64,000 nucleotides of DNA from Rhodococcus sp. PAMC28707 (GTDB lineage Bacteria > Actinomycetota > Actinomycetes > Mycobacteriales > Mycobacteriaceae). Each line of letters opens with the position of its first letter. Position 1 is the stretch's first letter. Shown piece by piece: positions 51,046-59,495 of the stretch. The stretch covers positions 2,728,001 to 2,792,000 of the forward strand of contig NZ_CP039253.1 in NCBI RefSeq assembly GCF_004795915.1. The letters run 5' to 3'. The notes below the pieces were generated by a model. That model had not been told where the DNA came from and did no database searches. It saw only the letters and a list, made by a program, of their open reading frames with translations. Made by a program: the position numbers and the translations under genes.

Positions 51046-53268
51046 GTGGACTTCACAAGAAACTCCAATCAATCGACGGTCGCCGAGATGATCTCCGGAT
51101 TGCTCGCTCGCGACTCCGAGCCCGAAGCATTGTGGACGGCGCTGTCCGAGGCAGGCCTGTTCCAGATGGTGCTGCCCGAGGATCTCGGCGGCGACGGACT
51201 CGGATTGCCGGAAGCGGCGACGGTTCTGACCGAGCTCGGCAAGGCCGCGGCAGTCGGACCGGCACTTGCGACGCTCGGCTTCGGGATCATCCCACTCACC
51301 CGGCTTGCCGAGCCGGCTCTCATCCGTGACACCGTCGGCTCGGGTCGCATTCTGACGGCGGCGCTCATGGAACCCGGTTCGCCTTTCCCCGCGGAACCGA
51401 AGACGAAAGCCGTTCCCGACGGCGATCTCATGCGAGTAACCGGGACGAAGATCGCCGTTCCGTATGCCGAGCAGGCGTACCGCATCCTGGTGCCGACTTC
51501 CGCAGGTGTCGTATTGGTCGACCCCTCCGCGGAGGGTGTTCGGCTCGTACCGACCCCGTCGTCGAGTGGCGACCCCGAGTACGCGATCGAATTCGATTCG
51601 GCACCGGGACAATTCGTCACCGAAAATATTGCCGATCTCTACCGCATCGCGATCGCGGCCATCGGCGCAGTCGCCGACGGGCTGGCTGCGGGCGCAGCGG
51701 CACTCACCGCTTCGCACCTGGCGAGCCGTCATCAGTTCGGTAAGCCGCTGGCAACATTTCAGGCCGTTGCAGGCGAGATCGCCGACGTATATGTGACGGC
51801 TCGGACCATTCATGTCGCTGCTGTCTCGGCGGTGTGGCAGGCCTCGCAAGAGAACCCGAGCCGGCCGGGCGACTCCGATGTGCTCGCGTATTGGATTGCC
51901 GCGGAGCTGCCTGCGGCCATGCAGGCGTGTCATCATCTGCACGGCGGCATCGGCGTGGACGTCACGTATCCGATGCACCGATACTATTCGGCTGCAAAGG
52001 ATCTCGCGCGTCTCGTCGGTGGCGCCTCCTACCGACTCGATCTGGTGGGCGCCTCGATTCAGCGCGAGGACGTACTCGACTCGGTGGCGGCGTCGTCCGA
52101 GGCAATGGACGAGTCTCCATTCGTCGAGTTGACCGCAGAGCAGCAGGAGCTACAGCGAACGCTGCGAACGTATTTCGCCGATCTCGTCAGCGACGAGGAC
52201 GCGCAGATCATGATGACCGAGCGGCACGGCAAGTCTTCTCGCGCGATCATCCAACAGATGGGCACCGACGGATGGCTCGGAGTCGGTTGGCCCGAGGAGT
52301 TCGGTGGCCACGGGTTCGGTGATGTCGAGCAGTCGATCTTCGTGAACGAGGCTGCGCGCGCTGACATTCCGCTCCCTGCGGTGACCTTGCAAACTGTCGG
52401 CCCGACCTTGCAGAAGTATGGAACCGAGGTCCAGAAGGACAAGTTCCTCAAGTCGATCCTCGCCGGTGAGGTGCATTTCGCGATCGGTTACACCGAACCA
52501 GAGGCGGGAACCGACCTCGCCTCGCTGCGCACCACTGCGGTGCGCGACGGTGACGAGTACATCGTCAACGGACAGAAGATTTTCACCACGGGCGGTCACG
52601 ACGCGGACTACGTCTGGCTCGCTGTGCGCACGGGGCCGGCGGATTCGCGTCACCGCGGCATCTCCATGCTCATCGTCGACACCACCGACCCCGGATACAC
52701 GTGGACGCCGATCATCACCCTCGATGGTGCACACCACGTCAACGCGACGTACTACAACGATGTGCGGGTCCCCGTCGACATGCTGGTGGGGGAAGAGAAC
52801 GCCGGTTGGCGTCTGATCACCACTCAGCTCAACCACGAGCGCGTCATGCTCGGACCCGCCGGTAAAATCGACGGTCTGTACGTGCACTTGCGCGGGTGGG
52901 CGCAGAAGCACGGGGTACTCGACGAGCCCGATGTGCGACGCGCTCTCGGCGAAATCCATGCCACGTTCCGGATCAACGAGCTGCTGAACTGGCAGATCGC
53001 TTCGTCCACTGCGGATGCGGTCGACGTTGCCGATGCTTCGGCTACCAAAGTGTTTGCCACCGAACGGATCCAGCGTGTTGGGCGGCTTGCCGAGGAGCTG
53101 ATCGGGCGACACGGAAATCCTCTCGACCCCGACACTGCCAAGCTCATGGACTGGCTGGACAAGCAGGTCAAGCGCAACGTGGTCATCACGTTCGGTGGAG
53201 GCGTGAACGAAGTGATGCGTGAACTGATCGCAACGTCCGGCCTCGGACTGCCCAGGGTCGTGCGATGA
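51046..53268 (+). CDS. Fused ChsE1-ChsE2 (FadE28-FadE29) steroid side-chain acyl-CoA dehydrogenase
   Basis: The 740-aa chain is two M. tuberculosis proteins in one. Residues 1-~345 follow FadE28/ChsE1 (LPEDLGGDGLGLPEA, HLASRHQFGKPLATFQAV, CHHLHGGIGVDVTYPMHRYY). Residues ~360-740 follow FadE29/ChsE2 (DGWLGVGWPEEFGGHGFG, GYTEPEAGTDLASLRTTAVRDGD, FGGGVNEVMRELIA). In M. tuberculosis these form an alpha2beta2 heterotetramer that dehydrogenates 3-oxo-4-pregnene-20-carboxyl-CoA. A linker of about 15 residues (LDSVAASSEAMDESP) joins the halves. The frame is continuous, the GTG start follows a KstR box, and chsH2 overlaps the stop by 4 bases. Confidence 0.9.
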   Translation: MDFTRNSNQSTVAEMISGLLARDSEPEALWTALSEAGLFQMVLPEDLGGDGLGLPEAATVLTELGKAAAVGPALATLGFGIIPLTRLAEPALIRDTVGSGRILTAALMEPGSPFPAEPKTKAVPDGDLMRVTGTKIAVPYAEQAYRILVPTSAGVVLVDPSAEGVRLVPTPSSSGDPEYAIEFDSAPGQFVTENIADLYRIAIAAIGAVADGLAAGAAALTASHLASRHQFGKPLATFQAVAGEIADVYVTARTIHVAAVSAVWQASQENPSRPGDSDVLAYWIAAELPAAMQACHHLHGGIGVDVTYPMHRYYSAAKDLARLVGGASYRLDLVGASIQREDVLDSVAASSEAMDESPFVELTAEQQELQRTLRTYFADLVSDEDAQIMMTERHGKSSRAIIQQMGTDGWLGVGWPEEFGGHGFGDVEQSIFVNEAARADIPLPAVTLQTVGPTLQKYGTEVQKDKFLKSILAGEVHFAIGYTEPEAGTDLASLRTTAVRDGDEYIVNGQKIFTTGGHDADYVWLAVRTGPADSRHRGISMLIVDTTDPGYTWTPIITLDGAHHVNATYYNDVRVPVDMLVGEENAGWRLITTQLNHERVMLGPAGKIDGLYVHLRGWAQKHGVLDEPDVRRALGEIHATFRINELLNWQIASSTADAVDVADASATKVFATERIQRVGRLAEELIGRHGNPLDPDTAKLMDWLDKQVKRNVVITFGGGVNEVMRELIATSGLGLPRVVR

Positions 53269-54185
53269 GCGAATCGATCAGCGAAGCAGCGGATCGTATT
53301 GCGGCAGCGGGGGAATGCGCGCCTCGCGCTGGGCGGGACCCGATCAACCAACCGATGATCAACAACTGGGTCGAAGCGATCGGCGACGCGAACCCCATCT
53401 ACGTCGATGCCGGCGCTGCTCGAGCGGCTGGGCACCAGGGCGTCGTCGCGCCTCCTGCCATGGCACAGGTGTGGACGATGGGCGGATTGCATTACACGCG
53501 TTCGTCCGATGACCCGCTCGGGCTGATGATGGGCATACTCGACGACGCCGGATTCACCTCTGTCGTGGCGACCAATTGTGACCAGACCTATCACCGTTAT
53601 CTCGAGCTCGGCGAAGAAGTGACGGTCACTACGAAACTCGACAATGTCGTCGGTCCGAAGAAGACCGGTCTCGGTCTCGGCTGGTTCGTCACCACGCGCA
53701 ACATCTGGTACGTGGGTGATGAGGCCGTCGCCGAAATGGTCTTCCGGGTGCTCAAGTTCGCACCGGAAGCCAAGCCGGTCGCCGAAGACGTGTCGGAGGC
53801 GATTCGTCCGGTCGTATCCCAGGAGACCGAGTTCTTCTGGGAGGGAGCACGAGTAGGCGAACTGCGCATTCAGCGGGTCGAGGACGGCTCGCTGCGCCAT
53901 CCACCGATTCCGGCGATCTGGCAGGACAAGACTGAGCCGATCGACTACGTGGTCGCTCGCGGGACGGGCACGGTGTTCAGCTTCGTCGTCCACCACGCAC
54001 CCAAAGTGCCCGGGCGCACACTGCCTTTCGTGGTCGCTCTCGTCGAACTCGACGAGGGAGTCCGCGTACTCGGTGAGCTACGCGGAATCGAACCGTCCGA
54101 GGTCGAGGTCGGATTGCCTGTCGAGGTCGAATTCCTCCGCATCGACGAGAACTTCACACTCCCCGCTTGGAAGGCGATTCGATGA
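53265..54185 (+). CDS. chsH2: Steroid enoyl-CoA hydratase subunit ChsH2 (MaoC-DUF35 fusion)
   Basis: The 306-aa protein matches Rv3542c in layout and position. An N-terminal MaoC-like hotdog domain (about 1-170; NPIYVDAGAARAAGHQGVVAPPAMAQVW) is followed by a C-terminal DUF35/OB-fold domain (GRGTVFSFVV-like stretch GTGTVFSFVVHHAPKVPGR, LGELRGIEP). ChsH1-ChsH2 hydrates the C17-C20 double bond of the three-carbon side chain, and the DUF35 domain docks the aldolase Ltp2. The ATG overlaps the preceding stop. Confidence 0.92.
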   Translation: MSESISEAADRIAAAGECAPRAGRDPINQPMINNWVEAIGDANPIYVDAGAARAAGHQGVVAPPAMAQVWTMGGLHYTRSSDDPLGLMMGILDDAGFTSVVATNCDQTYHRYLELGEEVTVTTKLDNVVGPKKTGLGLGWFVTTRNIWYVGDEAVAEMVFRVLKFAPEAKPVAEDVSEAIRPVVSQETEFFWEGARVGELRIQRVEDGSLRHPPIPAIWQDKTEPIDYVVARGTGTVFSFVVHHAPKVPGRTLPFVVALVELDEGVRVLGELRGIEPSEVEVGLPVEVEFLRIDENFTLPAWKAIR

Positions 54186-54580
54186 TTGCAGCGCAGGTAG
54201 GTGACGAACTGCCCGAACTGGAAATTTTCGCCGATCCGACTTTCGTAGTCTCGACGGCGTTGGCCACCAGAGACTTTCAAGATGTCCACCATGACCGCGA
54301 CAAGGCGATCGAGCGCGGTTCCAAAGATATCTTCGTCAATATTCTTACCGACACCGGTTTGGTGCAGCGTTTCGTGACCGACTGGGCGGGCCCGACTGCG
54401 GTCTTCCGCTCGATCGGTCTGCGGCTGGGGGTTCCCTGGTACGCCTACGACACTTTGACGCTGCGCGGGAAGGTATCTGCTGTCACCGACGGTGAAGTGA
54501 CGGTCGAGGTGACCGGCTCCGACGCTCTCGGTGATCACATCGTGGCACAGGTAAAACTGGTAATGGGGAGGTCGGCATGA
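54182..54580 (+). CDS. chsH1: Steroid enoyl-CoA hydratase subunit ChsH1 (MaoC-like)
   Basis: This is a 132-aa hotdog protein. TRDFQDVHHDRDKAIERGSKDIFVNILTDTG holds the hydratase motif with the catalytic Asp/His pair, as in Rv3541c. The ATG overlaps the chsH2 stop and its own stop overlaps ltp2, so the three subunits are translated together. In the heterotetramer ChsH1 supplies the active site. Confidence 0.92.
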   Translation: MIAAQVGDELPELEIFADPTFVVSTALATRDFQDVHHDRDKAIERGSKDIFVNILTDTGLVQRFVTDWAGPTAVFRSIGLRLGVPWYAYDTLTLRGKVSAVTDGEVTVEVTGSDALGDHIVAQVKLVMGRSA

Positions 54581-55752
54581 GCGGTTTGTCGGGCAAGGCG
54601 GCGATCGTTGGAATCGGTGCCACGGATTTCTCCAAGGACTCAGGGCGAAGCGAACTTCGCCTGGCCGCCGAGGCAGTGGAGGCCGCACTGACGGATGCGG
54701 GTTTGACGCCCGCCGACGTCGACGGTCTGACGTCGTTCACGATGGATACCAATACCGAGATCGCTGTTGCACGGGCCGTCGGAATCCCGAACCTGAAGTT
54801 CTTCAGCCGAATTCATTACGGCGGTGGCGCAGCGTGTGCCACCGTTCAGCAGGCGGCGATGGCAGTTGCCACCGGAGTCGCTGATGTCGTCGTCGCGTAT
54901 CGGGCATTCAACGAGCGCTCCGGCTCACGCTTCGGTCAGGTTGCTCCGCATCTCGCTGCGGCACCGACATCCTCGGGTGTCGACGCTGGATGGGCGTACC
55001 CGCAGGGGCTCGGTACACCCGCGTCGTTCGTGGCGATGGTGGCGCGACGGTACATGCATGTCTACGGCGCGACAAGCGAGGACTTCGGCCGCGTTGCCGT
55101 CGCCGACCGTAAACACGCGGCGAACAATCCGGCTGCGTTCTTCTACGGCAAGCCGATCACGTTGGAGGATCACCAGAATTCACGCTGGATAGCCGAACCG
55201 CTGCACCTTCTCGATTGCTGCCAGGAGTCCGACGGCGGAATTGCGATCGTCGTGACATCGCCGGAGAGGGCGAAGGACCTGCCCAATCCGGCCGCCGTCA
55301 TCACTGCGGCAGCGCAGGGAAGTGGCCCGGACCAATACATCATGACCAGCTACTACCGCGATGCGATGACAGGTCTGCCTGAGATGGGTCTGGTCGGAGA
55401 TCAATTGTGGGCGCAGTCCGGTCTCACCCCGAAGGACATGCAGACGGCGGTCTTGTACGACCACTTCACGCCGTTCGTATTGATGCAGCTCGAAGAACTC
55501 GGGTTCTGCAAGCGCGGCGAGGCCCGTGACTTCATCGCCGACGGTGCCATCGAACTCGGCGGACGGCTGCCGCTGAACACTCACGGTGGTCAGCTCGGCG
55601 AGGCGTACATCCACGGGATGAACGGAATTGCCGAGGGCGTCAGGCAGATTCGCGGGACTTCGGTCAACCCGGTTCCGGATGTGGAGAATGTGCTCGTTAC
55701 TGCAGGCACCGGTGTGCCAACCTCGGGGCTCATCCTCTCCCGAACTCAGTAG
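54577..55752 (+). CDS. ltp2: Steroid side-chain retro-aldolase Ltp2 (thiolase-like)
   Basis: The 391-aa protein has a thiolase-type fold (lipid-transfer-protein family). It starts KAAIVGIGATDFSKDSGRSELRLAAEA and contains VLYDHFTPFVLMQLEELGFC, the Tyr/His region tied to catalysis in Ltp2. NTHGGQLGEAYIHGMNGIAEGVRQ is also present. Ltp2 splits the hydrated side chain to androstenedione and propionyl-CoA. It is the last gene of the KstR operon; a long hairpin follows about 80 bp later. Confidence 0.92.
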   Translation: MSGLSGKAAIVGIGATDFSKDSGRSELRLAAEAVEAALTDAGLTPADVDGLTSFTMDTNTEIAVARAVGIPNLKFFSRIHYGGGAACATVQQAAMAVATGVADVVVAYRAFNERSGSRFGQVAPHLAAAPTSSGVDAGWAYPQGLGTPASFVAMVARRYMHVYGATSEDFGRVAVADRKHAANNPAAFFYGKPITLEDHQNSRWIAEPLHLLDCCQESDGGIAIVVTSPERAKDLPNPAAVITAAAQGSGPDQYIMTSYYRDAMTGLPEMGLVGDQLWAQSGLTPKDMQTAVLYDHFTPFVLMQLEELGFCKRGEARDFIADGAIELGGRLPLNTHGGQLGEAYIHGMNGIAEGVRQIRGTSVNPVPDVENVLVTAGTGVPTSGLILSRTQ

Positions 55753-55831
55753 CGGTTCGTCGAGGAGTCGATGCGCAAATAGTCGGGTACCGCTGTCGTG
55801 GAAAACTCGAATACATGGATTGTGACGGCGT

Positions 55832-55885
55832 AACAGATCACCACCCTCGAACCCACATTGCATGTGGGGAGGGTGGTGATCTGTT
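55832..55885 (+). terminator. Long hairpin after ltp2, ending at the gntK start codon
   Basis: Outer arms AACAGATCACCACCCT (55832-55847) and AGGGTGGTGATCTGTT (55870-55885) pair perfectly over 16 bp. Inner arms CCCACAT and ATGTGGG add 7 bp around a 3-base loop. The sequence continues TTTG, so it can terminate the ltp2 transcript. The 3' arm also contains the only GGAGGG-like ribosome site for gntK. Confidence 0.8.
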
Positions 55886-56422
55886 TTGACGAACTCCACC
55901 GGCGGCGCACATCCGGTTCTGGTGATCATGGGTGTGTCGGGGTCGGGCAAGTCCACAGTGGCCGGCGTCCTTGCGCGAACACTCTCCTGGGACTTCCAGG
56001 AAGGCGACGACCTGCATCCGGCGTCGAATGTCGCGAAGATGGCGTCCGGAGTCGCGCTGACCGACGAGGACCGGCTGCCGTGGCTGGACATGATCGCAGA
56101 CTGGATCAGATCGCATACTCGCCGCGGCGAACCTGGAATCGTCACCTGTTCCGCACTGAAACGGAGCTACCGCGGCGTGCTCGCGCACGGATCCGAAGGG
56201 CAGGTCGTCTTCGTTCATCTCGTCGGAACCAGGACGCAACTCGGCGACCGGATTAACGTTCGGACGGACCACTTCATGCCGCGTGAGCTTCTCGATTCCC
56301 AATTCTCCACGCTGGAGCCGATCGGATCGGATGAGAATGCACTTCTCGTCGACGTCGGTCCACCTGCTGAAGAGATCGCCGCTCGGATCATCGCCGAACT
56401 CGACATTCGCCGGACCGACTGA
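55886..56422 (+). CDS. Gluconokinase
   Basis: The enzyme phosphorylates gluconate to 6-phosphogluconate. The P-loop is MGVSGSGKSTVAG, followed by FQEGDDLHPASNVAKMASG and VTCSALKRSYRGVL, all characteristic of GntK-type kinases. The length is 178 aa from a TTG start. That TTG directly follows the hairpin at 55832-55885; the next in-frame ATG would remove the first beta strand, so the TTG is kept. No gluconate transporter or regulator is adjacent. Confidence 0.88.
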   Translation: MTNSTGGAHPVLVIMGVSGSGKSTVAGVLARTLSWDFQEGDDLHPASNVAKMASGVALTDEDRLPWLDMIADWIRSHTRRGEPGIVTCSALKRSYRGVLAHGSEGQVVFVHLVGTRTQLGDRINVRTDHFMPRELLDSQFSTLEPIGSDENALLVDVGPPAEEIAARIIAELDIRRTD

Positions 56423-56559
56423 GAGAAGCAGCGTCGACCGGGCGATCTGCTCGCGCCTCCTGACACATCGCCGTCATCGTCTTCCTGCTTTCCTTCCGAA
56501 CAACCGCGCCCACAGCATCGGTCCGACTATGTCGGAGGCGTACTGCATCATGTGCACTC

Positions 56560-57255
56560 ATGAACAAGGTCCTGCGTGTGACACTCGTCAGCGCCGTCGT
56601 CATCACCACTGTCATCGGCATCGCGTCGTTCGTATTGAGTTTCGCCGCACTGTGGGATTTGGCGACCATGGCCGGAGTGCCACGAAATCTGTCGTGGTTG
56701 TGGCCGGTCATCGTCGACGGCACAATCCTGCAGGCCACTATTTCTGTCATCGCACTTGCTCAATTCGCAGATCAGCGTAGCGGCAGACGCTTCTTCTGGT
56801 GGGTGCTCGTCATCGCCGCCTTGGTCAGTATCGGCGCAAATGCACTGCACGCCTTCACTTCCAATACTGGAACCCTGCATCCCGCGCTGTCCGCTGCAAT
56901 CGCCACCGTCGCACCGGTCAGCTTGCTCGCTGCCACCCACGGACTGGGAATACTCGTACGAATCCCGTCGACTCAACCCGGACCGGTCGCCGCCGTGCAA
57001 CCCGAAAAGACCGCGGCACGAGACGTCGAGTCGGTCGGTCCGGACTTGCCGCAGTCTCCTCCGATTCCCGTCGTCCACGCCACTCCGGAAAATACCGATC
57101 CGATAGCCGAATCACAGCGCGGTGCTGAACCACAGGGCGTCGAGTTATCGGACGGCATCGAAGATGTGAGCAGCGCAGAGCCTCTGGACAGTGTCGACAG
57201 GTGGATCCTCGACGGGGATCGCATCGAGGACCTCTACCCGGTCGATGCCCCCTGA
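56560..57255 (+). CDS. DUF2637 membrane protein
   Basis: The first ~130 residues form four membrane helices with the DUF2637 pattern (SFVLSFAALWDLATMAGVP, LWPVIVDGTILQATISVIAL). A Pro/Glu-rich cytoplasmic tail of about 100 residues follows, ending DRIEDLYPVDAP. DUF2637 genes are frequent on actinobacterial mobile elements and phages but also occur in chromosomes; no integrase or transfer gene is near here. Function is unknown. A short hairpin (TCCGAC/GTCGGA, 56522-56536) lies just upstream. Confidence 0.75.
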   Translation: MNKVLRVTLVSAVVITTVIGIASFVLSFAALWDLATMAGVPRNLSWLWPVIVDGTILQATISVIALAQFADQRSGRRFFWWVLVIAALVSIGANALHAFTSNTGTLHPALSAAIATVAPVSLLAATHGLGILVRIPSTQPGPVAAVQPEKTAARDVESVGPDLPQSPPIPVVHATPENTDPIAESQRGAEPQGVELSDGIEDVSSAEPLDSVDRWILDGDRIEDLYPVDAP

Positions 57256-57330
57256 CCGAGATTCCCCTGATCGCGTCCGGATGTGCAGCACCGAAGTGAC
57301 CTCACGGCGGTGCAGTGGCACTATCGAGGG

Positions 57331-57828
57331 ATGAGCAAGGTAATGCCGCAGGTTCCCGGCCCAGGGCAAGAATCAGTGTGGGATTATCCGAGACCACCTC
57401 GGTTGGAGCATTCGAATCGATTGATCACGGTGCGCTTCGGTGGGACGCTGATCGCCGAGACTCGTGATGCGTGGCGAGTGCTCGAGACTTCGCACCCACC
57501 GACCTGGTATGTCCCTCGTGATGATGTTGCCGCCGAGGCGCTCTCGCCCTCCGCTGCCCGCTCGACGCATTGTGAGTGGAAGGGTGCAGCGACGTACTGG
57601 ACCGTCCACGGTGCCAACTCGGTGAGCGATGGTGCCGCGTGGAGTTACGAGGAGCCGACGGCGTCGTTTCTGCCGATCACCGGGCATCTGGCGTTCTCGC
57701 CTTCGCGGTTGGAATGCGAGGTCGACGGCGAACGCGTGACGCCTCAGGAGGGCGGCTTCTACGAAGGCTGGATCACGAGCGAGGTGGTGGGTCCGTTCAA
57801 AGGGATCCCCGGTAGCTGGGGTTGGTGA
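57331..57828 (+). CDS. DUF427 family protein
   Basis: The 165-aa protein has the DUF427 beta-barrel pattern: VRFGGTLIAETRDAWRVLETSHPPTWYVP, HCEWKGAATYWTV and AWSYEEPTASFLPITGHLAFSP. The ATG at 57331 is chosen because the DUF427 core begins soon after; an ATG at 57283 would add 16 unlikely residues. Function is unknown. It converges on the lipoprotein gene with 3 bp between stops. Confidence 0.85.
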   Translation: MSKVMPQVPGPGQESVWDYPRPPRLEHSNRLITVRFGGTLIAETRDAWRVLETSHPPTWYVPRDDVAAEALSPSAARSTHCEWKGAATYWTVHGANSVSDGAAWSYEEPTASFLPITGHLAFSPSRLECEVDGERVTPQEGGFYEGWITSEVVGPFKGIPGSWGW

Positions 57829-57831
57829 TTT

Positions 57832-58854
57832 TCAGGGTGTGAGAGCGTCGGCGGGGATGATCTGCAGGCTGGATTCGTCACCGGGATTGCTTCCCGTCAC
57901 CAGCACGTCGCCCGAACGTGTATCGACTGCAACCGAATTGGCTTGCCGCACGGTCGGAAGGTCGACGATCGGCCGCGGAGCCGCCGGGTCTGCGACGTCG
58001 ACGACGCGCAAAATGTTCGATTCGGTCAGCGTGATCAGCAGCAACTTTCGCTGCGGGTCGTACGCGAGTCCGTAGGGATTGCCGGGTGCTTCGATGCGAG
58101 AAACCTCGCTCACCTGCGGATCGATTCTCTCGATGAACACCGCACCACCGTCGGTGTCGGCGAACGCGGCAAGGTCTCCACCGAGTGCGGTGGCGTGGGT
58201 CAATTTGGTCCCGAGCGGCGCCTGCGCCACGAGCTCCTGATCGGGTCCGCTGTAGATCCACACGCCGTTGCCCTGAACGTCGGCGACCGCGGCGTATTCC
58301 CCGACGGCGGCAAGGCCACCGGGTTGAACCGGTCCTGCCGGTAGCGAGGCCGTCACCACGCCGTCGCGAATGAACACGACGCCGCCGCCCATCTCGTTGG
58401 TGACGACGGTGGTCCCGTCGGAGGTGGTGACGGCATCGTGCGGTTGTCTTCCGACTCCCTGCACAGTGCTGAGGACATTGCCGTTCTCGGGATCGACGAC
58501 GAGTAGCTCGTCGCTTGCTTCGAGCGGTGCGAGCACCGGTCCATCAGGTCCGGCGAGGGACAGGTGTCTGGGTGCGCCGATTGTCGGTACGAACGAACGC
58601 TCGACGCCGGTGGTCGCGTCGACCAGCCGAATGCCGTCGGGCTCTCGAACGCCGACGGCGGCGACACCCGAAGTGGTGACGACGATTCCCTCCGGCGCGC
58701 CCGCGAGTGGCGTCACCACTCCCACCGGTGTCTGTGCCGAGGGCGCTTCGGCAGGCTCTGCGGCGGGCGTCGTGGCTGCAGGCTTGTCGTTGTCCTCACC
58801 GGCACACCCCGTCACCAGTGCGAGTACGGCAACAGCAACGAGAAGATGCTTCAC
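57832..58854 (-). CDS. Lipoprotein with YncE-like beta-propeller
   Basis: A basic start (VKHLL), a hydrophobic stretch and the lipobox LVTGC give a lipid-anchored exported protein of 340 aa. After an Ala/Pro/Thr-rich linker come six or seven blade-like repeats (for example GIVVTTSGVAAVGVREPDGIRLVDATTG and SNILRVVDVADPAAPRPIVDLPTVRQANSVAVD). The GTG overlaps the bluB stop (GTGA), so the frame's longer 5' extension is rejected. Ligand and role are unknown. Confidence 0.82.
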   Translation of the reverse strand: MKHLLVAVAVLALVTGCAGEDNDKPAATTPAAEPAEAPSAQTPVGVVTPLAGAPEGIVVTTSGVAAVGVREPDGIRLVDATTGVERSFVPTIGAPRHLSLAGPDGPVLAPLEASDELLVVDPENGNVLSTVQGVGRQPHDAVTTSDGTTVVTNEMGGGVVFIRDGVVTASLPAGPVQPGGLAAVGEYAAVADVQGNGVWIYSGPDQELVAQAPLGTKLTHATALGGDLAAFADTDGGAVFIERIDPQVSEVSRIEAPGNPYGLAYDPQRKLLLITLTESNILRVVDVADPAAPRPIVDLPTVRQANSVAVDTRSGDVLVTGSNPGDESSLQIIPADALTP

Positions 58855-59495
58855 GCGCCGCCGAACTTCTCGTAGTGCACTGCCTCGACGAGTGGGCGTC
58901 GATGGCGCCATCCGAAACGTTCCAGATCGGGAGTCTCGGCGAACTCGGTGACCGGGCCGACACACAACCAGGCGATCGGCCGGATCGGGTCCGGGATTCC
59001 CAGCAGGTCTTTCAGGTAGTCCTCTTCGTAGAAGGACACCCATCCGACTCCGATTCGTTCGGAGATCGCAGCCAGCCACAGGTTTTGGATGGCAAGGACG
59101 GCTGAGAACAAGCCGGTGTCCTCGACGCTCGCGCGTCCGAGAATATGTTGTCCTCCGCGGGTCGGGTCATAGGTAACCACGACGCCGGTGCCGCTCGTTT
59201 CGATTCCTTCGATGCGAATGGGATCGAAGGTACCTTTGCGTTCGGGCGGCAGCGAGTCGGCGAACGCGCGTCGCTTCTGTGCCACGTGCGCGGCGAAGGT
59301 GGCGAGCGTGTCGGGGTTCTGGATGACGACGAAGTCCCACGGTTGGGTGTTGCCGACGCTCGGCGCCTTGTGTGCGGCGCTCAGGATTCGCTGCAATACC
59401 TCGTCGTCGACCGAGCTGCCGTCGAACTCTGCGCGCACGTCGCGCCGCATTGCGATGGCCGTGTACACCGACATCGGATTGTCGTCATCGTTCAT
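58851..59495 (-). CDS. bluB: 5,6-Dimethylbenzimidazole synthase BluB
   Basis: This nitroreductase-fold enzyme cannibalises FMN to make the lower ligand of cobalamin. AMRRDVRAEF, APSVGNTQPWDFVVI, ISERIGVGWVSFYEEDYLKDLLGIP and ERFGWRHRRPLVEAVHYE are characteristic of BluB rather than general nitroreductases. The length is 214 aa. The ATG at 59495 overlaps the end of the GGDEF-EAL gene by 11 bp; an internal ATG seven codons later is possible. No other cobalamin gene is in the window. Confidence 0.88.
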   Translation of the reverse strand: MNDDDNPMSVYTAIAMRRDVRAEFDGSSVDDEVLQRILSAAHKAPSVGNTQPWDFVVIQNPDTLATFAAHVAQKRRAFADSLPPERKGTFDPIRIEGIETSGTGVVVTYDPTRGGQHILGRASVEDTGLFSAVLAIQNLWLAAISERIGVGWVSFYEEDYLKDLLGIPDPIRPIAWLCVGPVTEFAETPDLERFGWRHRRPLVEAVHYEKFGGA

